DNA of 64,000 nucleotides from Pseudomonas duriflava (GTDB lineage: Bacteria; Pseudomonadota; Gammaproteobacteria; Pseudomonadales; Pseudomonadaceae). Positions 9,247 to 18,639 of this stretch are shown here, piece after piece. How positions within the stretch are numbered: the stretch's first letter is position 1; each line of letters starts with the position of its first letter. The stretch lies in the NCBI RefSeq assembly GCF_007830155.1, contig NZ_VLKY01000002.1, positions 186,001-250,000 on the forward strand, read 5' to 3'. The notes below the pieces were generated by a model that saw nothing but the letters and a program-made list of their open reading frames with translations, did no database searches and was not told the DNA's origin. Both the position numbers and the translations under genes were made by a program.

Positions 9247-11505
9247 ATGACCCGTTCGATGAACGACCCCGTAACACTGCCCATGGCCTTTTTAGCGGGC
9301 GGCGGCATCATGGGTCGCCAGATGCGGGACCACGACTGGTCCAACTCACCGCTGGGACACCCAGAACAATGGCCGCAATCCTTACGGACCGCTGTAAGCA
9401 TCATGCTCAATTCAGGTCATCCCATGTTTCTCACATGGGGTCCAGAACAGATCTTTCTCTTCAACGATGCCTACCGACCGATCCTTGGTGCCAAGGTCAG
9501 TTGGGCGCTGGCCCAACCATTTGAGCAGCTCTGGGCCGATATCTGGGACGTACTGAGCCCAGCAATCGAACGAGCGTGGGCCGGTGAAGCGACCTGGTTC
9601 GAGAATCAGAAGCTGGTCATGCAGCGGAACGGTTACGCCGAAGAGACCTATTTTAATTACTCCTACAGCCCCATCCGCGACGAAACCGGTGCTGTAGCCG
9701 GAATGTTCTGCGCATGCACCGAAACCACTGCAACAGTGTTCACGACACGGCAATTGCGCGAAACCGAGCGGGCGCTACGGGAGGCCAACGCGGCCTTACA
9801 GGTCGAGCGCGAGGCTGTCAGGGCCGCGAATCGCCAATTGATGGCAGAAACGGAGTTCCTGCGCCAGCTGTTCGAGCGTGCCCCAGGGTTCATCGCGGTT
9901 CTGCGGGGCCCCAATCATGTTTTTGAATTGGTGAATGCGGCTTACCAGCAGTTGATCGGCTATCGCGATGTTCATCAGAAACCGGCTCGTCTGGCCTTGC
10001 CCGAAGTCGAAGGGCAAGGCTTTTTCGAACTACTCGATCAGGTCTATCGCACAGGCGAAGCGTTTGTCGGCAAGCAGAACGCTATCCAACTGCAGCGCCA
10101 GCCTGGCGCGCCGTTCGAAGAGCGCTTTGTCGATTTTGTCTACCAACCGCTTACCAATGCCGAAGGCCAGATTACCGGGGTGTTCTGCCAGGGCTCCGAC
10201 GTAACGGAGCGCGTGCAGGCTGAGCAGGCGCTGCGCCAGATCACCGAGACCCTTGAGGAGCAGATACAGGCCCGTACACGCGAGCTTCAGCAGGCCGAAG
10301 ATGCGCTGCGTCAAGCCCAGAAAATGGAAGCGGTGGGCCGGCTGACCGGGGGTATCGCCCATGACTTCAATAACCTGCTGATGGGTATCAAGGGGTCCCT
10401 CGGCCTCATCGAAAAACGCCTCGCCGCAGGCAGGTCGAACGAGATTGGCCGGTTTATCGCACTGGCCATGAGCTCCACCGACCGGGCCGCCGCGCTGACC
10501 CATCGCCTCCTGGCCTTTTCCCGACGCCAGCCACTCGACCCGCGTACTGTACGCATCAATCAGCTAGTCGCCTCTATGGAAGACCTGCTGCGCCGAACCC
10601 TGGGCGAAACCGTTTCCCTTGAACTTCGCCTCATGCCCGAGCTGTGGCCAACGTTGTGCGACCCCAATCAACTGGAAAGCGCCATCCTGAACCTCGCGAT
10701 CAATGCCCGCGATGCCATGCCCGACGGAGGCTGCCTGATCCTGGAAACCTCTGCCCTGACGCTCGATGATGTGCAGGCACAGGCTTATGAAGTCAAAGCA
10801 GGCCAGTACGTCTGCCTACAAGTGATCGATAGCGGCGTTGGAATGTCCAGCGAAGTAATCACCCACGCCTTTGACCCCTTCTTCACGACCAAACCTATTG
10901 GCCAAGGGACAGGGCTGGGGCTATCCATGGTCTATGGCTTCGTTCGCCAATCCGGAGGGGCCGTCCGGATTGACAGCCAGATCGGCGTTGGTACTCGCCT
11001 ATCGCTGCTCTTGCCGCGTAGCCAGCAAGACGTAACTGCCGACGCACATGCACCGGCCCGGCCAATGGAGACCCCGCTCGCCGAGTCAGGCAAGGTCGTG
11101 CTGGTAGTTGAGGATGAAAGCAGTGTACGCCTGCTGATTGTCGAGACATTACGTGAATGGGGATATCGCACACTGGAAGCCATCGATGGCGGTGCCGGCC
11201 TGATCATTCTGCAATCCAATACGCCGGTGGACCTGCTGATAACCGATGTGGGCCTGCCTGTGGTCAATGGCCGGTTAATGGCCGAGGCCGCCCGTGAAGT
11301 CCGCCCCAACCTGCCCGTGTTGTACATGACCGGGTATGCGGAAGCCGCCGCGGCGGCCGAGGGTTTTCTCGAGCCTGGCATGGCGCTTATCACCAAGCCT
11401 TTTGAGATGGATGCCTTCGCCGCACGTGTACATGAAATGGTCAACGGCAGACGGGAAAACACCCTTATCCAATCGGACAGCCCGGACGAGTGCAGCGCTG
11501 ACTGA
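9247..11505 (+). CDS. Hybrid sensor histidine kinase with two PAS domains and a receiver
   Basis: A 752-residue cytoplasmic sensor with no obvious membrane helix. Order: PAS-like domain (about 40-175), coiled coil, second PAS (about 205-330), coiled coil, HisKA domain with GGIAHDFNNLL (phospho-acceptor His near 372), HATPase with NLAINARDAMPDGG and GQGTGLGLSMVYGF, and a C-terminal receiver whose phosphorylatable Asp is near 667 in LITDVGLP. The HDFNN form is typical of hybrid kinases that pass phosphate by their own receiver. No response regulator is adjacent. The gene begins about 190 bases from the divergent RsmY-like RNA. The signal is unknown. Confidence 0.92.
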   Translation: MTRSMNDPVTLPMAFLAGGGIMGRQMRDHDWSNSPLGHPEQWPQSLRTAVSIMLNSGHPMFLTWGPEQIFLFNDAYRPILGAKVSWALAQPFEQLWADIWDVLSPAIERAWAGEATWFENQKLVMQRNGYAEETYFNYSYSPIRDETGAVAGMFCACTETTATVFTTRQLRETERALREANAALQVEREAVRAANRQLMAETEFLRQLFERAPGFIAVLRGPNHVFELVNAAYQQLIGYRDVHQKPARLALPEVEGQGFFELLDQVYRTGEAFVGKQNAIQLQRQPGAPFEERFVDFVYQPLTNAEGQITGVFCQGSDVTERVQAEQALRQITETLEEQIQARTRELQQAEDALRQAQKMEAVGRLTGGIAHDFNNLLMGIKGSLGLIEKRLAAGRSNEIGRFIALAMSSTDRAAALTHRLLAFSRRQPLDPRTVRINQLVASMEDLLRRTLGETVSLELRLMPELWPTLCDPNQLESAILNLAINARDAMPDGGCLILETSALTLDDVQAQAYEVKAGQYVCLQVIDSGVGMSSEVITHAFDPFFTTKPIGQGTGLGLSMVYGFVRQSGGAVRIDSQIGVGTRLSLLLPRSQQDVTADAHAPARPMETPLAESGKVVLVVEDESSVRLLIVETLREWGYRTLEAIDGGAGLIILQSNTPVDLLITDVGLPVVNGRLMAEAAREVRPNLPVLYMTGYAEAAAAAEGFLEPGMALITKPFEMDAFAARVHEMVNGRRENTLIQSDSPDECSAD

Positions 11506-11525
11506 CCTGGCGCAATGCGGCTACG

Positions 11526-11987
11526 CTAGGATTCTACGTGACGCCGCATTCCAACATGGGGAATATCGTCCTCAAGATAAACAGCCGTGACCGGTGTGAA
11601 ACCGTAGCGGCCATAGTATTCCTGCAGGTGCGCCTGGGCGGACAGGTAAACAGGCAAGCCTGCCCAGCGCTGTGCGCAGACCTGCAGCGCTTGCTCCATG
11701 AGTGCATGCCCTAGCCCACGCCCACGTGCAGCTGGTGCGGTTACAACGCGGCCGATCACTACTTCGCCGTCGTGGTACGCTGGGTCGAGAAGACGCAGAT
11801 AAGCCTGTAGCGCCTCGTCTTCCCACGCCATGACATGGCAGGTATCGCCCAGCAGGTCCCGCCCGTCCACCTCCTGATAGGGGCATGCCTGTTCAACCAC
11901 AAAGACTTGAGTGCGCAGGGCCAGGATGGCGTAAAGGGTGTCCTTGGACAGTTCAGCGTGATGAGCAGCAACCCAGCGAATGGACAT
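11526..11987 (-). CDS. GNAT acetyltransferase of the ElaA type
   Basis: A 153-residue acetyl-CoA-dependent N-acetyltransferase. ElaA-type features are LYAILALRTQVFVVEQACPY near the N-terminus, DGRDLLGDT, and the acetyl-CoA loop VVTAPAARGRGLGHALM (Q/RxxGxG/A). The C-terminal strand has YGRYGFTPV and a DIPHVGM segment typical of this family. Substrate is unknown. It is convergent with the hybrid kinase, with 20 bases between stops. Confidence 0.88.
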   Translation of the reverse strand: MSIRWVAAHHAELSKDTLYAILALRTQVFVVEQACPYQEVDGRDLLGDTCHVMAWEDEALQAYLRLLDPAYHDGEVVIGRVVTAPAARGRGLGHALMEQALQVCAQRWAGLPVYLSAQAHLQEYYGRYGFTPVTAVYLEDDIPHVGMRRHVES

Positions 11988-12105
11988 GAATAACTCCCGG
12001 ACGAGGTGATCCGCTATTGTTGATGATCACCCCGCCCGTGACCAGCGTAACGGCTCTAAAGGCGCGGCTATCCCGGATCTCGACAGTTAGTACTTGGGCT
12101 GCCCC

Positions 12106-12135
12106 CTAAAGGCCAGACCTGTGCCTGGCCTTTAG
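12106..12135 (-). terminator. Terminator-like hairpin after the binding-protein gene
   Basis: A perfect 11-bp stem CTAAAGGCCAG/CTGGCCTTTAG with an 8-base loop lies just downstream of the stop at 12149. The T run is short, so termination could be partial. Confidence 0.55.
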
Positions 12136-12148
12136 TACCGGCTAACGG

Positions 12149-13066
12149 CTACTGGAACTCGTACCGATTCTCCGGTGTGATTAATTTGAACGGCACCCAG
12201 TTCAACGCCTGTACCGGCTCACGACGGATCAGACGCATGGCCACGTCCACCGCGCCGCTGGCTTGGCCTGCTGCACTCTGCAATACACTAACCGTCAGTT
12301 TGCCTTCGCCCATCAGCGCGAGAGCATCGGGCGTGCCATCGATCCCACCGATAAGATAATCCTTCGGATTCTTACCAACCTTCTCAAGCCCCATGACTGC
12401 ACCGATAGCCATTTCATCGTTATTCGCAGCAATGATGTCAAACTCCACTCCCTGCTTGACCCACTCCATAACGTACTGGGCCGCCTCGCTGCGCTGCCAG
12501 TGGGCAATCTTCTTTTGGATGATCTTCATCTCCGGATACTTGGCCACTACGTTCTCGACATCCTCGGTACGGATCTTAGAGGCTTTGTTGCCTGGGTCGC
12601 CTACTAGCACGACGACCTTACCTTTATAATTCGCACGCCGAGCTAGCTCTTCCATTTGCAAGGTGCCGGATTCGATTTCGTCGGACCCTACAAAGGCTGT
12701 ATTGGGCGTCCATTGGGCCGGCTCGGGATTACGGTTGATGAATACCAACGGAATTCCGGCTTCGTTGGCCAGGCGGGTCATCTCTGGGGCAGTTTGCATG
12801 TCTACTACCGTTACGATGATGGCATCCACCTTGGACGCAATAAAGTTGCGTACCTGCCGTAGCTGCAGTACACCGTTGTCCTGGCCATCTTCCATAAAGA
12901 CATCTGCCCCATGGCTGCTAGCCTGACTTTGCACCCCGTTGCGCAAGAGCACCTGGAAGTTGTCATCATACTTTGCCATGCCCACGCCAATCAGCGGCGT
13001 GGCGGCTTGGGCGAGGCTGCCAATAAACAGGCCGGCAGCCAGAATCATCTTTAATGTACTTTTCAT
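12149..13066 (-). CDS. Periplasmic sugar-type binding protein (RbsB family), orphan
   Basis: A 305-residue secreted protein. The signal peptide MKSTLKMILAAGLFIGSLAQA ends with AQA-A, followed by a type I periplasmic binding fold of the ribose/galactose/inositol class: IGVGMAKYDDNF, VDAIIVTVVD, GIPLVFINRNP, and in the second lobe DIIAANNDEMAIGA and LIGGIDGTPDAL. No permease or ATPase gene is present. The gene follows a chemoreceptor gene by 24 bases in the same operon. The context points to ligand presentation to that receptor, not to transport. The ligand could be a sugar, polyol or a signalling molecule. Confidence 0.88.
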   Translation of the reverse strand: MKSTLKMILAAGLFIGSLAQAATPLIGVGMAKYDDNFQVLLRNGVQSQASSHGADVFMEDGQDNGVLQLRQVRNFIASKVDAIIVTVVDMQTAPEMTRLANEAGIPLVFINRNPEPAQWTPNTAFVGSDEIESGTLQMEELARRANYKGKVVVLVGDPGNKASKIRTEDVENVVAKYPEMKIIQKKIAHWQRSEAAQYVMEWVKQGVEFDIIAANNDEMAIGAVMGLEKVGKNPKDYLIGGIDGTPDALALMGEGKLTVSVLQSAAGQASGAVDVAMRLIRREPVQALNWVPFKLITPENRYEFQ

Positions 13067-13090
13067 GTTCGGACTCCTGCTTAATTCGCG

Positions 13091-15076
13091 TCAGACCGTG
13101 AAGCGATGCAGCAAATCACGCTGCATTTGGGCCATGTGCGATAAATCCTGGCTGCTTTGCGAGGTGCGTTCGGCCCCCTCGGCGGCTTGCTGAGCCGCAT
13201 CATTGATATACGTGACCATCCGGCTAGTCTCCTGCACCGTAGCACTCTGCTCCTCGGTCGCGGCGGCGATCTGGATATTCATGTCACGAATGCTGCCAAC
13301 CGCCTCGCTCATGGTAACCAGCAGCTCATCAGCGCCAGAGGCTAGGTGTACACACGTATTGGACTGAGCCTGACTTTCGTTCATGACCTGCACAACTGAA
13401 TGAATCTTGTTCTGCATCTGCTCGATCATCTGCTGGATTTCGCTGGTGGAGGTCTGAGTACGACTGGCCAGCGAACGAACCTCGTCGGCCACAACGGCGA
13501 AGCCACGGCCCTGCTCCCCTGCCCTCGCTGCCTCAATGGCGGCGTTGAGAGCCAGCAGGTTGGTCTGTTCAGCAATGGTACGAATCGCATCGACAATCCC
13601 GTCGATATTCCGCCCATAGCCCTGGAGTTCGTCGGTTACCACTGAAGCCCGGTTGATCTGTTCGGCCTGCTGGCGAATACCACCGATGGTGTCGGCTACC
13701 CGCTGCTGGACCTTAGTGGCCAGATCACGAGTATCATCCACGGCACCACGCGTATCGTTAGCGCGACGAGCTACTTCCTGCACAGTACTTTCCATCTGGG
13801 TCATCGCCGAGGCGGCGGAGTGCAGACGATCCCGCTGCTGGTCCACTGCATGCGTGGTCTGCTCGCTGATCTGGGCATTGTCTTGTGCAGTCTGCGCCAA
13901 TTGATCAGCCGAGCGAGTCAACTGGCGAATCGTGTTCTGCAAGGTATCGGTCAGTTCGTTGAGATAACCGCCCAGCTCGCCAAATTCGTCCTTGCGCTGC
14001 ACATCGAAGCGCACTCGCATATCGCCCCCGGTCACCTGCTTGAGTACCTGCCGAAAGGCGGCCAAGGGACGACGCAAACTGTAGGCAACCCAGGCACCAA
14101 TCACGGCTGCCGCCGCCACTGCTAACAGGCACGCCACTACTAACAAAACACGACTCGTGGCAATCGTGGCATCGGCATCGGCTTTCGCCGCGCTGGCCAC
14201 GGCAACGGCTTGCGTGCCAAAGATGCCGATAGCGTCTAGCGTTGCCTGGAGCTTGGCATCGGTGGCCTGGCGCTGCGCTGCAAGCTGCACTTTCAGCGCA
14301 GCGTCCTGCCGATAGGCTTGGAACAGGCCGTCCTGCGAGGTCAGGTCGTTGAGCAGATGATTGACCATGATCCCCACAATACGTCCGCTCCGTGCGTCGA
14401 CGACTTGGAAGTCCCGCAGCCGCTTACCAATGACCTCATCCTGCAAATTAAGAACACGCATAAGCTGCTCAATGTCTGGAAGAGCTTTATGCGCGGCGAA
14501 GCCGTCATACGCCTTATTGACTTCCAACAGCAGTTTTTCGGCCGCTGCAACGTATTCGCCAGCGCCTGAAGCCTTTTGCCGAGCAATATAATCCTGCAAA
14601 TAATCTTTGAGGCGATTGCTCTGCGCCGTACTAAAGCCGTCTAGAACATTAACCAGACTCTGCTGGAGTACCTGCTGCTCATGAGTTTTCATAAGCGTCC
14701 GGGCCTGCTCGGCATAGGCGGCGATCAACTGACGCTGCTGAGCCAGGTTGGCGCCCAAAGCTGGGTTATCACCCAGATAACCAGGAATGGTTTTTAACAA
14801 ATCGCCAAAACGCTCAAGGCTTTCCTCGAACGGTTTTTTCTCATTGGTAAACGTCGCGACGTCCTTTTCGATCAGTACCGTCTGCATGGCTTGGTTAGCG
14901 CGCAGGATATGTACGTACAGCTCACTTGCTGCCTGGCTCAGAGGCGCAGATTGGCCAGTGATAATGGCAAGCCGGTTGTTGATGGACGTCGTGCTCTGAT
15001 AACTGATACCGACTATGGCTAGTAGCAGAATCAGCAAGAGCGCGAACCCACCCACTACACGCTGGAGGATGGTCAT
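13091..15076 (-). CDS. Methyl-accepting chemotaxis protein with a large helical periplasmic domain
   Basis: A 661-residue inner-membrane chemoreceptor. TM1 is at about residues 7-26, the periplasmic domain spans about 27-305 and is all-helical and of the helical-bimodular (HBM-like) size, and TM2 is at about 308-332. A HAMP domain follows (about 333-385), then a long coiled coil with the conserved tip [20 protein letters not shown] and [13 protein letters not shown]. No pentapeptide tether for CheR/CheB is seen at the C-terminus. The gene is first in an operon with the RbsB-type protein. A sigma-28-like promoter precedes it (15145-15171). Confidence 0.92.
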   Translation of the reverse strand: MTILQRVVGGFALLLILLLAIVGISYQSTTSINNRLAIITGQSAPLSQAASELYVHILRANQAMQTVLIEKDVATFTNEKKPFEESLERFGDLLKTIPGYLGDNPALGANLAQQRQLIAAYAEQARTLMKTHEQQVLQQSLVNVLDGFSTAQSNRLKDYLQDYIARQKASGAGEYVAAAEKLLLEVNKAYDGFAAHKALPDIEQLMRVLNLQDEVIGKRLRDFQVVDARSGRIVGIMVNHLLNDLTSQDGLFQAYRQDAALKVQLAAQRQATDAKLQATLDAIGIFGTQAVAVASAAKADADATIATSRVLLVVACLLAVAAAAVIGAWVAYSLRRPLAAFRQVLKQVTGGDMRVRFDVQRKDEFGELGGYLNELTDTLQNTIRQLTRSADQLAQTAQDNAQISEQTTHAVDQQRDRLHSAASAMTQMESTVQEVARRANDTRGAVDDTRDLATKVQQRVADTIGGIRQQAEQINRASVVTDELQGYGRNIDGIVDAIRTIAEQTNLLALNAAIEAARAGEQGRGFAVVADEVRSLASRTQTSTSEIQQMIEQMQNKIHSVVQVMNESQAQSNTCVHLASGADELLVTMSEAVGSIRDMNIQIAAATEEQSATVQETSRMVTYINDAAQQAAEGAERTSQSSQDLSHMAQMQRDLLHRFTV

Positions 15077-15404
15077 AGGGAATGCCTGTCTTGTCTTTTA
15101 TTGTTAAAGAGCATGGGTCACGCCATGCAAGGTCTGCCTGAACTGTATCGGCGTAAAAACAGAACAGTTAACTATCAACCAGGCCCTAAGAAGCTGACTT
15201 TCCCAGGATCGGATGAACGGTAGCCTTTGGAAAGCCGGGCTTTGCGCTAATAACAAGATGGATAGACGGCAACAAGACAGGGCCAGACTATGCTTTCCGA
15301 ACAGAGCCGAGAGGATGTTGTTGCCTCTACTGCTTCAGGTACAACGCGGAAGGCACACGGCGGCTGTCCGGTTGTCCAACCTTCAAATGGCACAGGAACC
15401 GGCT
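15077..15404. other. Divergent promoter region of the chemoreceptor operon and a lipoprotein gene
   Basis: About 330 bases. It contains the sigma-28-like promoter for the chemoreceptor. In the lipoprotein direction an upstream open frame exists from 15213, but the start at 15405 is better supported. Confidence 0.5.
15145..15171 (-). promoter_or_regulatory. Sigma-28 (FliA)-like promoter of the chemoreceptor operon
   Basis: The minus strand reads TTAA, 15 bases, then GCCGATAC. The consensus is TAAA-N15-GCCGATAA, so the match is 3 of 4 and 7 of 8. It lies about 70 bases before the start codon. Confidence 0.65.
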
Positions 15405-15746
15405 ATGCGATTGCTACTCGCCGCGTGGGCGCTCACACTTTCCGCCTGCACGAACTCCGCGTCACTCGATGCGCCCCGGTGGCTGGAGGCCAAGATCATC
15501 GAATTCGGGGCGCAGCCCCCTGCGAATCCGCCACGCTCGATCTGGCGCTCCGAACTGGAGGGAAAAACGGTGTACTACATCTCGCCGGCCTGCTGCGATA
15601 TTCCCAGCGAACTCTATGATGCCAATGGAAAGCTCTTGTGCTACCCAAGCGGCAGCCTGATCGGATTCGACGTGCGCTGCCCTACCTTCGTAAGCGGCCG
15701 CCCGCGCCTGGAACCGGTCTGGCAGGACTTCCGGACCTCACCCTGA
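15405..15746 (+). CDS. Small lipoprotein, DUF6970-like
   Basis: A 113-residue predicted lipoprotein. The start at 15405 (MRLLLAAWALTLSAC) has AGGAA upstream and puts the lipobox LSAC at the end of a short signal peptide. The mature part has a compact motif with VYYISPACCDIPSELYD and a later cysteine in DVRCP, resembling a domain of unknown function (DUF6970, from memory) found in bacterial lipoproteins. Location outer or inner membrane is not determined. Function unknown. Confidence 0.7.
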   Translation: MRLLLAAWALTLSACTNSASLDAPRWLEAKIIEFGAQPPANPPRSIWRSELEGKTVYYISPACCDIPSELYDANGKLLCYPSGSLIGFDVRCPTFVSGRPRLEPVWQDFRTSP

Positions 15747-15812
15747 ACGCTCGGGCGTGCACATCTGCGCGGGACGGGCTATAAAGAATCCTCCTTTCTG
15801 CAGGATGCAGCC

Positions 15813-16142
15813 ATGAACCTGATAGACATTCCTTTCGGCGTTACCGACTGGTCAACGCTCGAACCTACCGTGCATGCCGGCGAAAGCGGCATGGCCTATT
15901 GGCGCACGCAACAGTTCGGTTCGGTACGGGTCCGTCTAGTGGATTACACGCCTGGCTACCGGGCTGATCACTGGTGCGTTAAGGGTCATATCCTGTTCTG
16001 CCTTGAAGGCGAGCTGCATACCGTGCTGGAGGATGGTCGTGCCTTCGTGCTTAAACCCGGCATGAGCTATCAGGTAGCCGATCAGGCCGAGCCGCACCGC
16101 TCTTCGACCGAGACCGGCGCCAAGCTGTTTATTGTGGATTGA
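15813..16142 (+). CDS. DHCW-motif cupin-fold protein
   Basis: A 109-residue single-domain cupin. Key residues are in ADHWCVKGHILFCLEGEL, with His and Cys clustered in the first cupin motif, and a second motif GMSYQVADQAEPHRS. It resembles the small cupins annotated as DHCW motif proteins. The ribosome binding site AGGA is seen upstream. Substrate and metal are unknown. It is 45 bases from the next GST gene and probably co-transcribed. Confidence 0.8.
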   Translation: MNLIDIPFGVTDWSTLEPTVHAGESGMAYWRTQQFGSVRVRLVDYTPGYRADHWCVKGHILFCLEGELHTVLEDGRAFVLKPGMSYQVADQAEPHRSSTETGAKLFIVD

Positions 16143-16187
16143 CCATACCGCCTCTGTTTCCATCGCAACGCCTACCCTGGAGAAGTC

Positions 16188-16805
16188 ATGCAATTGATCG
16201 GAACGCTCGACTCGCCCTACGTCCGCCGTGTCGCCGTCTCACTGAACCTGCTCGGCCTTCCCTACGAGCACAAGTCGGTTTCGGTATTTAGCGCCTTTGA
16301 CGAATTCAGGGCGATCAACCCGGTAGTGAAAGCCCCTTCACTGGTCTGCGATAACGGCACGGTCTTGATGGATTCCACCCTGATTCTCGACTATGCCGAA
16401 GCCCTGGCTGCCGGCTCGGGGCGAACCCTCATGCCGACGGCGTTGCCCGAACGTGCGCAGGCGCTGCGCCTGATCGGCCTTGCCCTGGCCGCCTGTGAGA
16501 AGACCGTGCAGATCGTCTACGAACGCAAGCTGCGACCCGCCGAGAAAATCCACGAGCCTTGGATCGACCGGGTCACCAGTCAGCTGCTGGCTGCCTACGG
16601 CGAGTTGGAGACGGCTCTCGGTCAGACGCCTCTTGCCGCGACAGAAGAGAGCATCGACCAGGCGGGACTTACCGTTGCCGTCGCCTGGCGCTTTACCCTG
16701 CACATGTTGCCCAACAGCGTCATTCCCGATAATTTCCCGGCGCTACGCGAGTTCTCCCGCCAAGCGGAGACGCTACCGGCCTTTCAGGCAGCTAATTTCA
16801 GCTGA
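16188..16805 (+). CDS. Glutathione S-transferase family protein
   Basis: A 205-residue cytoplasmic GST. The N-terminal thioredoxin-like domain begins MQLIGTLDSPYVRRVAVSL and has the cis-proline region VVKAPSLV and the glutathione-binding MDSTLILDYAE. A helical C-terminal domain follows. GGAG lies before the start. The type resembles small bacterial GSTs of uncertain substrate. It follows the cupin gene closely. Confidence 0.88.
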   Translation: MQLIGTLDSPYVRRVAVSLNLLGLPYEHKSVSVFSAFDEFRAINPVVKAPSLVCDNGTVLMDSTLILDYAEALAAGSGRTLMPTALPERAQALRLIGLALAACEKTVQIVYERKLRPAEKIHEPWIDRVTSQLLAAYGELETALGQTPLAATEESIDQAGLTVAVAWRFTLHMLPNSVIPDNFPALREFSRQAETLPAFQAANFS

Positions 16806-16811
16806 TCGTAC

Positions 16812-16837
16812 GGACGACAGGCACAGGTCTGTCGTCC
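16812..16837 (+). terminator. Terminator-like hairpin after the GST gene
   Basis: A perfect 9-bp stem GGACGACAG/CTGTCGTCC with an 8-base loop follows the stop codon by 6 bases. There is no T run, so strength is uncertain. Confidence 0.45.
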
Positions 16838-17044
16838 TCCCGCATCGTCCTCAGTACAATGTGCGGCCCCGACAGGCCGGGCCTACTTTCAAGGTCCAGC
16901 GTTCGGGTCCGTGTTTAGCCAGGCGCCCAATCAACGCAGCGTCGAGCCTTCCCGGCTCGCCTCCGCTTTGCCCTTGCGATCACCGAGCCAAGCCACTCGG
17001 TGACGGTACGCCTGTGATTTTCATTTCAAGGAAAGCAACAGTAT

Positions 17045-18325
17045 ATGTTGAACAAGAAAAACACGCTGGCTCTTCTGGGCCTGCTGGGTACCACCCATGC
17101 TCTGGCCAGCGAAGCGCCGGCTTCCCAAGGGTTCATCGAAGACAGCACCCTGAAGCTGTTTTTACGCAACGCCTACATGAACCGTGACTACAAGCACGGT
17201 AATGAAGACAAGGCCGAGTGGGGCCAGGGCGTTACCGCCACGTTCACCTCCGGTTTCACCCAGGGCACCGTAGGCGTCGGTGTTGATGCCTTTGCTCTTT
17301 ACGGCCTGCGTCTGGATGGCGGGAAAGGCCGCTCGGGCGCTGGCGGCATCGACTTTTTCAAGCAGGACAGCAGTGGCGAGGCGGCTGACGATGTCGCCAA
17401 GATGGGCGCCGCAGTTAAAGCGCGGCTATCCAATACCGTTATCACCTACGGCGACCAGATGCCTGCCCTGCCGGTACTCAATACCGACACCTCGCGCCTC
17501 TTGCCTGAGAGCTATACCGGTACGCTGATCACCTCCAAGGAAATTGACGGCCTTGAGTTCAATCTGGGCCATTTCACCAGAGAGTCGCGCAAGAGCGCAG
17601 GTGGCCATGACAGCGGCGGACTCAAGAGCATTGATGTGATCGGTGGCAGTTATCGTTTCACTGATCAGTTCTCCGGCTCGCTCTATGCGTCCGATGTGGA
17701 GGACGTGCTGAAAAAGCAGTACATCAACCTCAACTATGCCCTGCCGCTGGATACACGCCGGTCGCTTACATTCGACTTCAATGGCTACAAGACCCGCCTG
17801 GACAGGGACTTCGCCCAAACCTACGGCGGCGACGCGAATGCCCGCGACAACACCATCTGGAGCCTGGCGGCTACCTATGCGGTCGGCGCACACTCCTTTA
17901 CCCTGGCTCACCAGCGCAGCACGGGTGACATCGGCTATCCCTATGGCTGGTATCAGAATGCGGGCGGTGTTGGCGACGGCGGCATGACGATCTACCTCGC
18001 CAACTCCTACTGGTCCGACTTCAATGCCAAGGATGAGCGCTCCTGGCAGGTCGCCTATGGCCTCGACTTCACGGAGTACGGTCTGCCGGGTCTGAACTAC
18101 CGGGTGGCCTACGTACGGGGCAGTCATATCGACGCTGGCAATGGCCGTGGCGAAGAGCGCGAGCTCTTCAATCAGGTGCAGTATGTGGTGCAGAGTGGCC
18201 CAGCCAAGGACCTGAGTATCCGCCTGCGCAGTTCGATCCTGCGAACCTCGAACAACGTGAGCAGCTACAACGATGATGGCAACGAAGTTCGCGTGTTCGT
18301 CGACTACCCCATCAATGTGTTCTAA
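17045..18325 (+). CDS. OprD-family outer-membrane porin
   Basis: A 426-residue outer-membrane beta-barrel for uptake of small carboxylates or amino acids. A signal peptide of about 21 residues ends THALA-S. OprD markers are FIEDSTLKLFLRNAYMNRDY at the mature N-terminus, EWGQGVTATFTSGFTQGTVG, and LPVLNTDTSRLLPESYTGT, which belongs to the constriction loop region. The C-terminus ends RVFVDYPINVF with a terminal Phe needed for Bam insertion. AAGGA precedes the start. The substrate is not fixed; a strong double-hairpin terminator follows. Confidence 0.94.
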   Translation: MLNKKNTLALLGLLGTTHALASEAPASQGFIEDSTLKLFLRNAYMNRDYKHGNEDKAEWGQGVTATFTSGFTQGTVGVGVDAFALYGLRLDGGKGRSGAGGIDFFKQDSSGEAADDVAKMGAAVKARLSNTVITYGDQMPALPVLNTDTSRLLPESYTGTLITSKEIDGLEFNLGHFTRESRKSAGGHDSGGLKSIDVIGGSYRFTDQFSGSLYASDVEDVLKKQYINLNYALPLDTRRSLTFDFNGYKTRLDRDFAQTYGGDANARDNTIWSLAATYAVGAHSFTLAHQRSTGDIGYPYGWYQNAGGVGDGGMTIYLANSYWSDFNAKDERSWQVAYGLDFTEYGLPGLNYRVAYVRGSHIDAGNGRGEERELFNQVQYVVQSGPAKDLSIRLRSSILRTSNNVSSYNDDGNEVRVFVDYPINVF

Positions 18326-18639
18326 CACCAGGGTCCCTCGTCGGGTCTGACACACTAGGGGCGACCCCACTGTCGCCCCTGGCCTGCCAAGCGTTGATCG
18401 ACGCTGTGCCTTGGCAGGCCCGTTTTTCATGTATCACGAGCTGTATGCCTTAAGCGCTACCCCTCGCGAATACAGCGCTGAAGCAATGAGCAATTGTGCG
18501 ATTCAGGACACACGGAGCGCACACGTTTCCATGGGTTGATGGTCTACTCTATTGGAACCCCCGTCTCGCCACCGAAACGTTCGGTAGGATTCGGCCCTGA
18601 CGGTATTTATCGACCGCAGCGCTCAGCCAAGGATTGCTC
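18326..18639. other. Intergenic region after the porin gene
   Basis: About 314 bases, holding the tandem terminator at 18357-18427. The remainder to the acetyltransferase start shows nothing recognisable. Confidence 0.5.
18357..18427 (+). terminator. Tandem hairpins with T run, terminator of the porin gene
   Basis: The first hairpin has stem AGGGGCGAC/GTCGCCCCT (18357-18380). The second has an 11-bp perfect stem GGCCTGCCAAG/CTTGGCAGGCC (18381-18420) and is followed by CGTTTTT. Confidence 0.8.

Noticed and set aside
17426-18430. 334-codon frame antisense to the OprD gene
   Set aside because: It reads through the porin terminator and has no family features.
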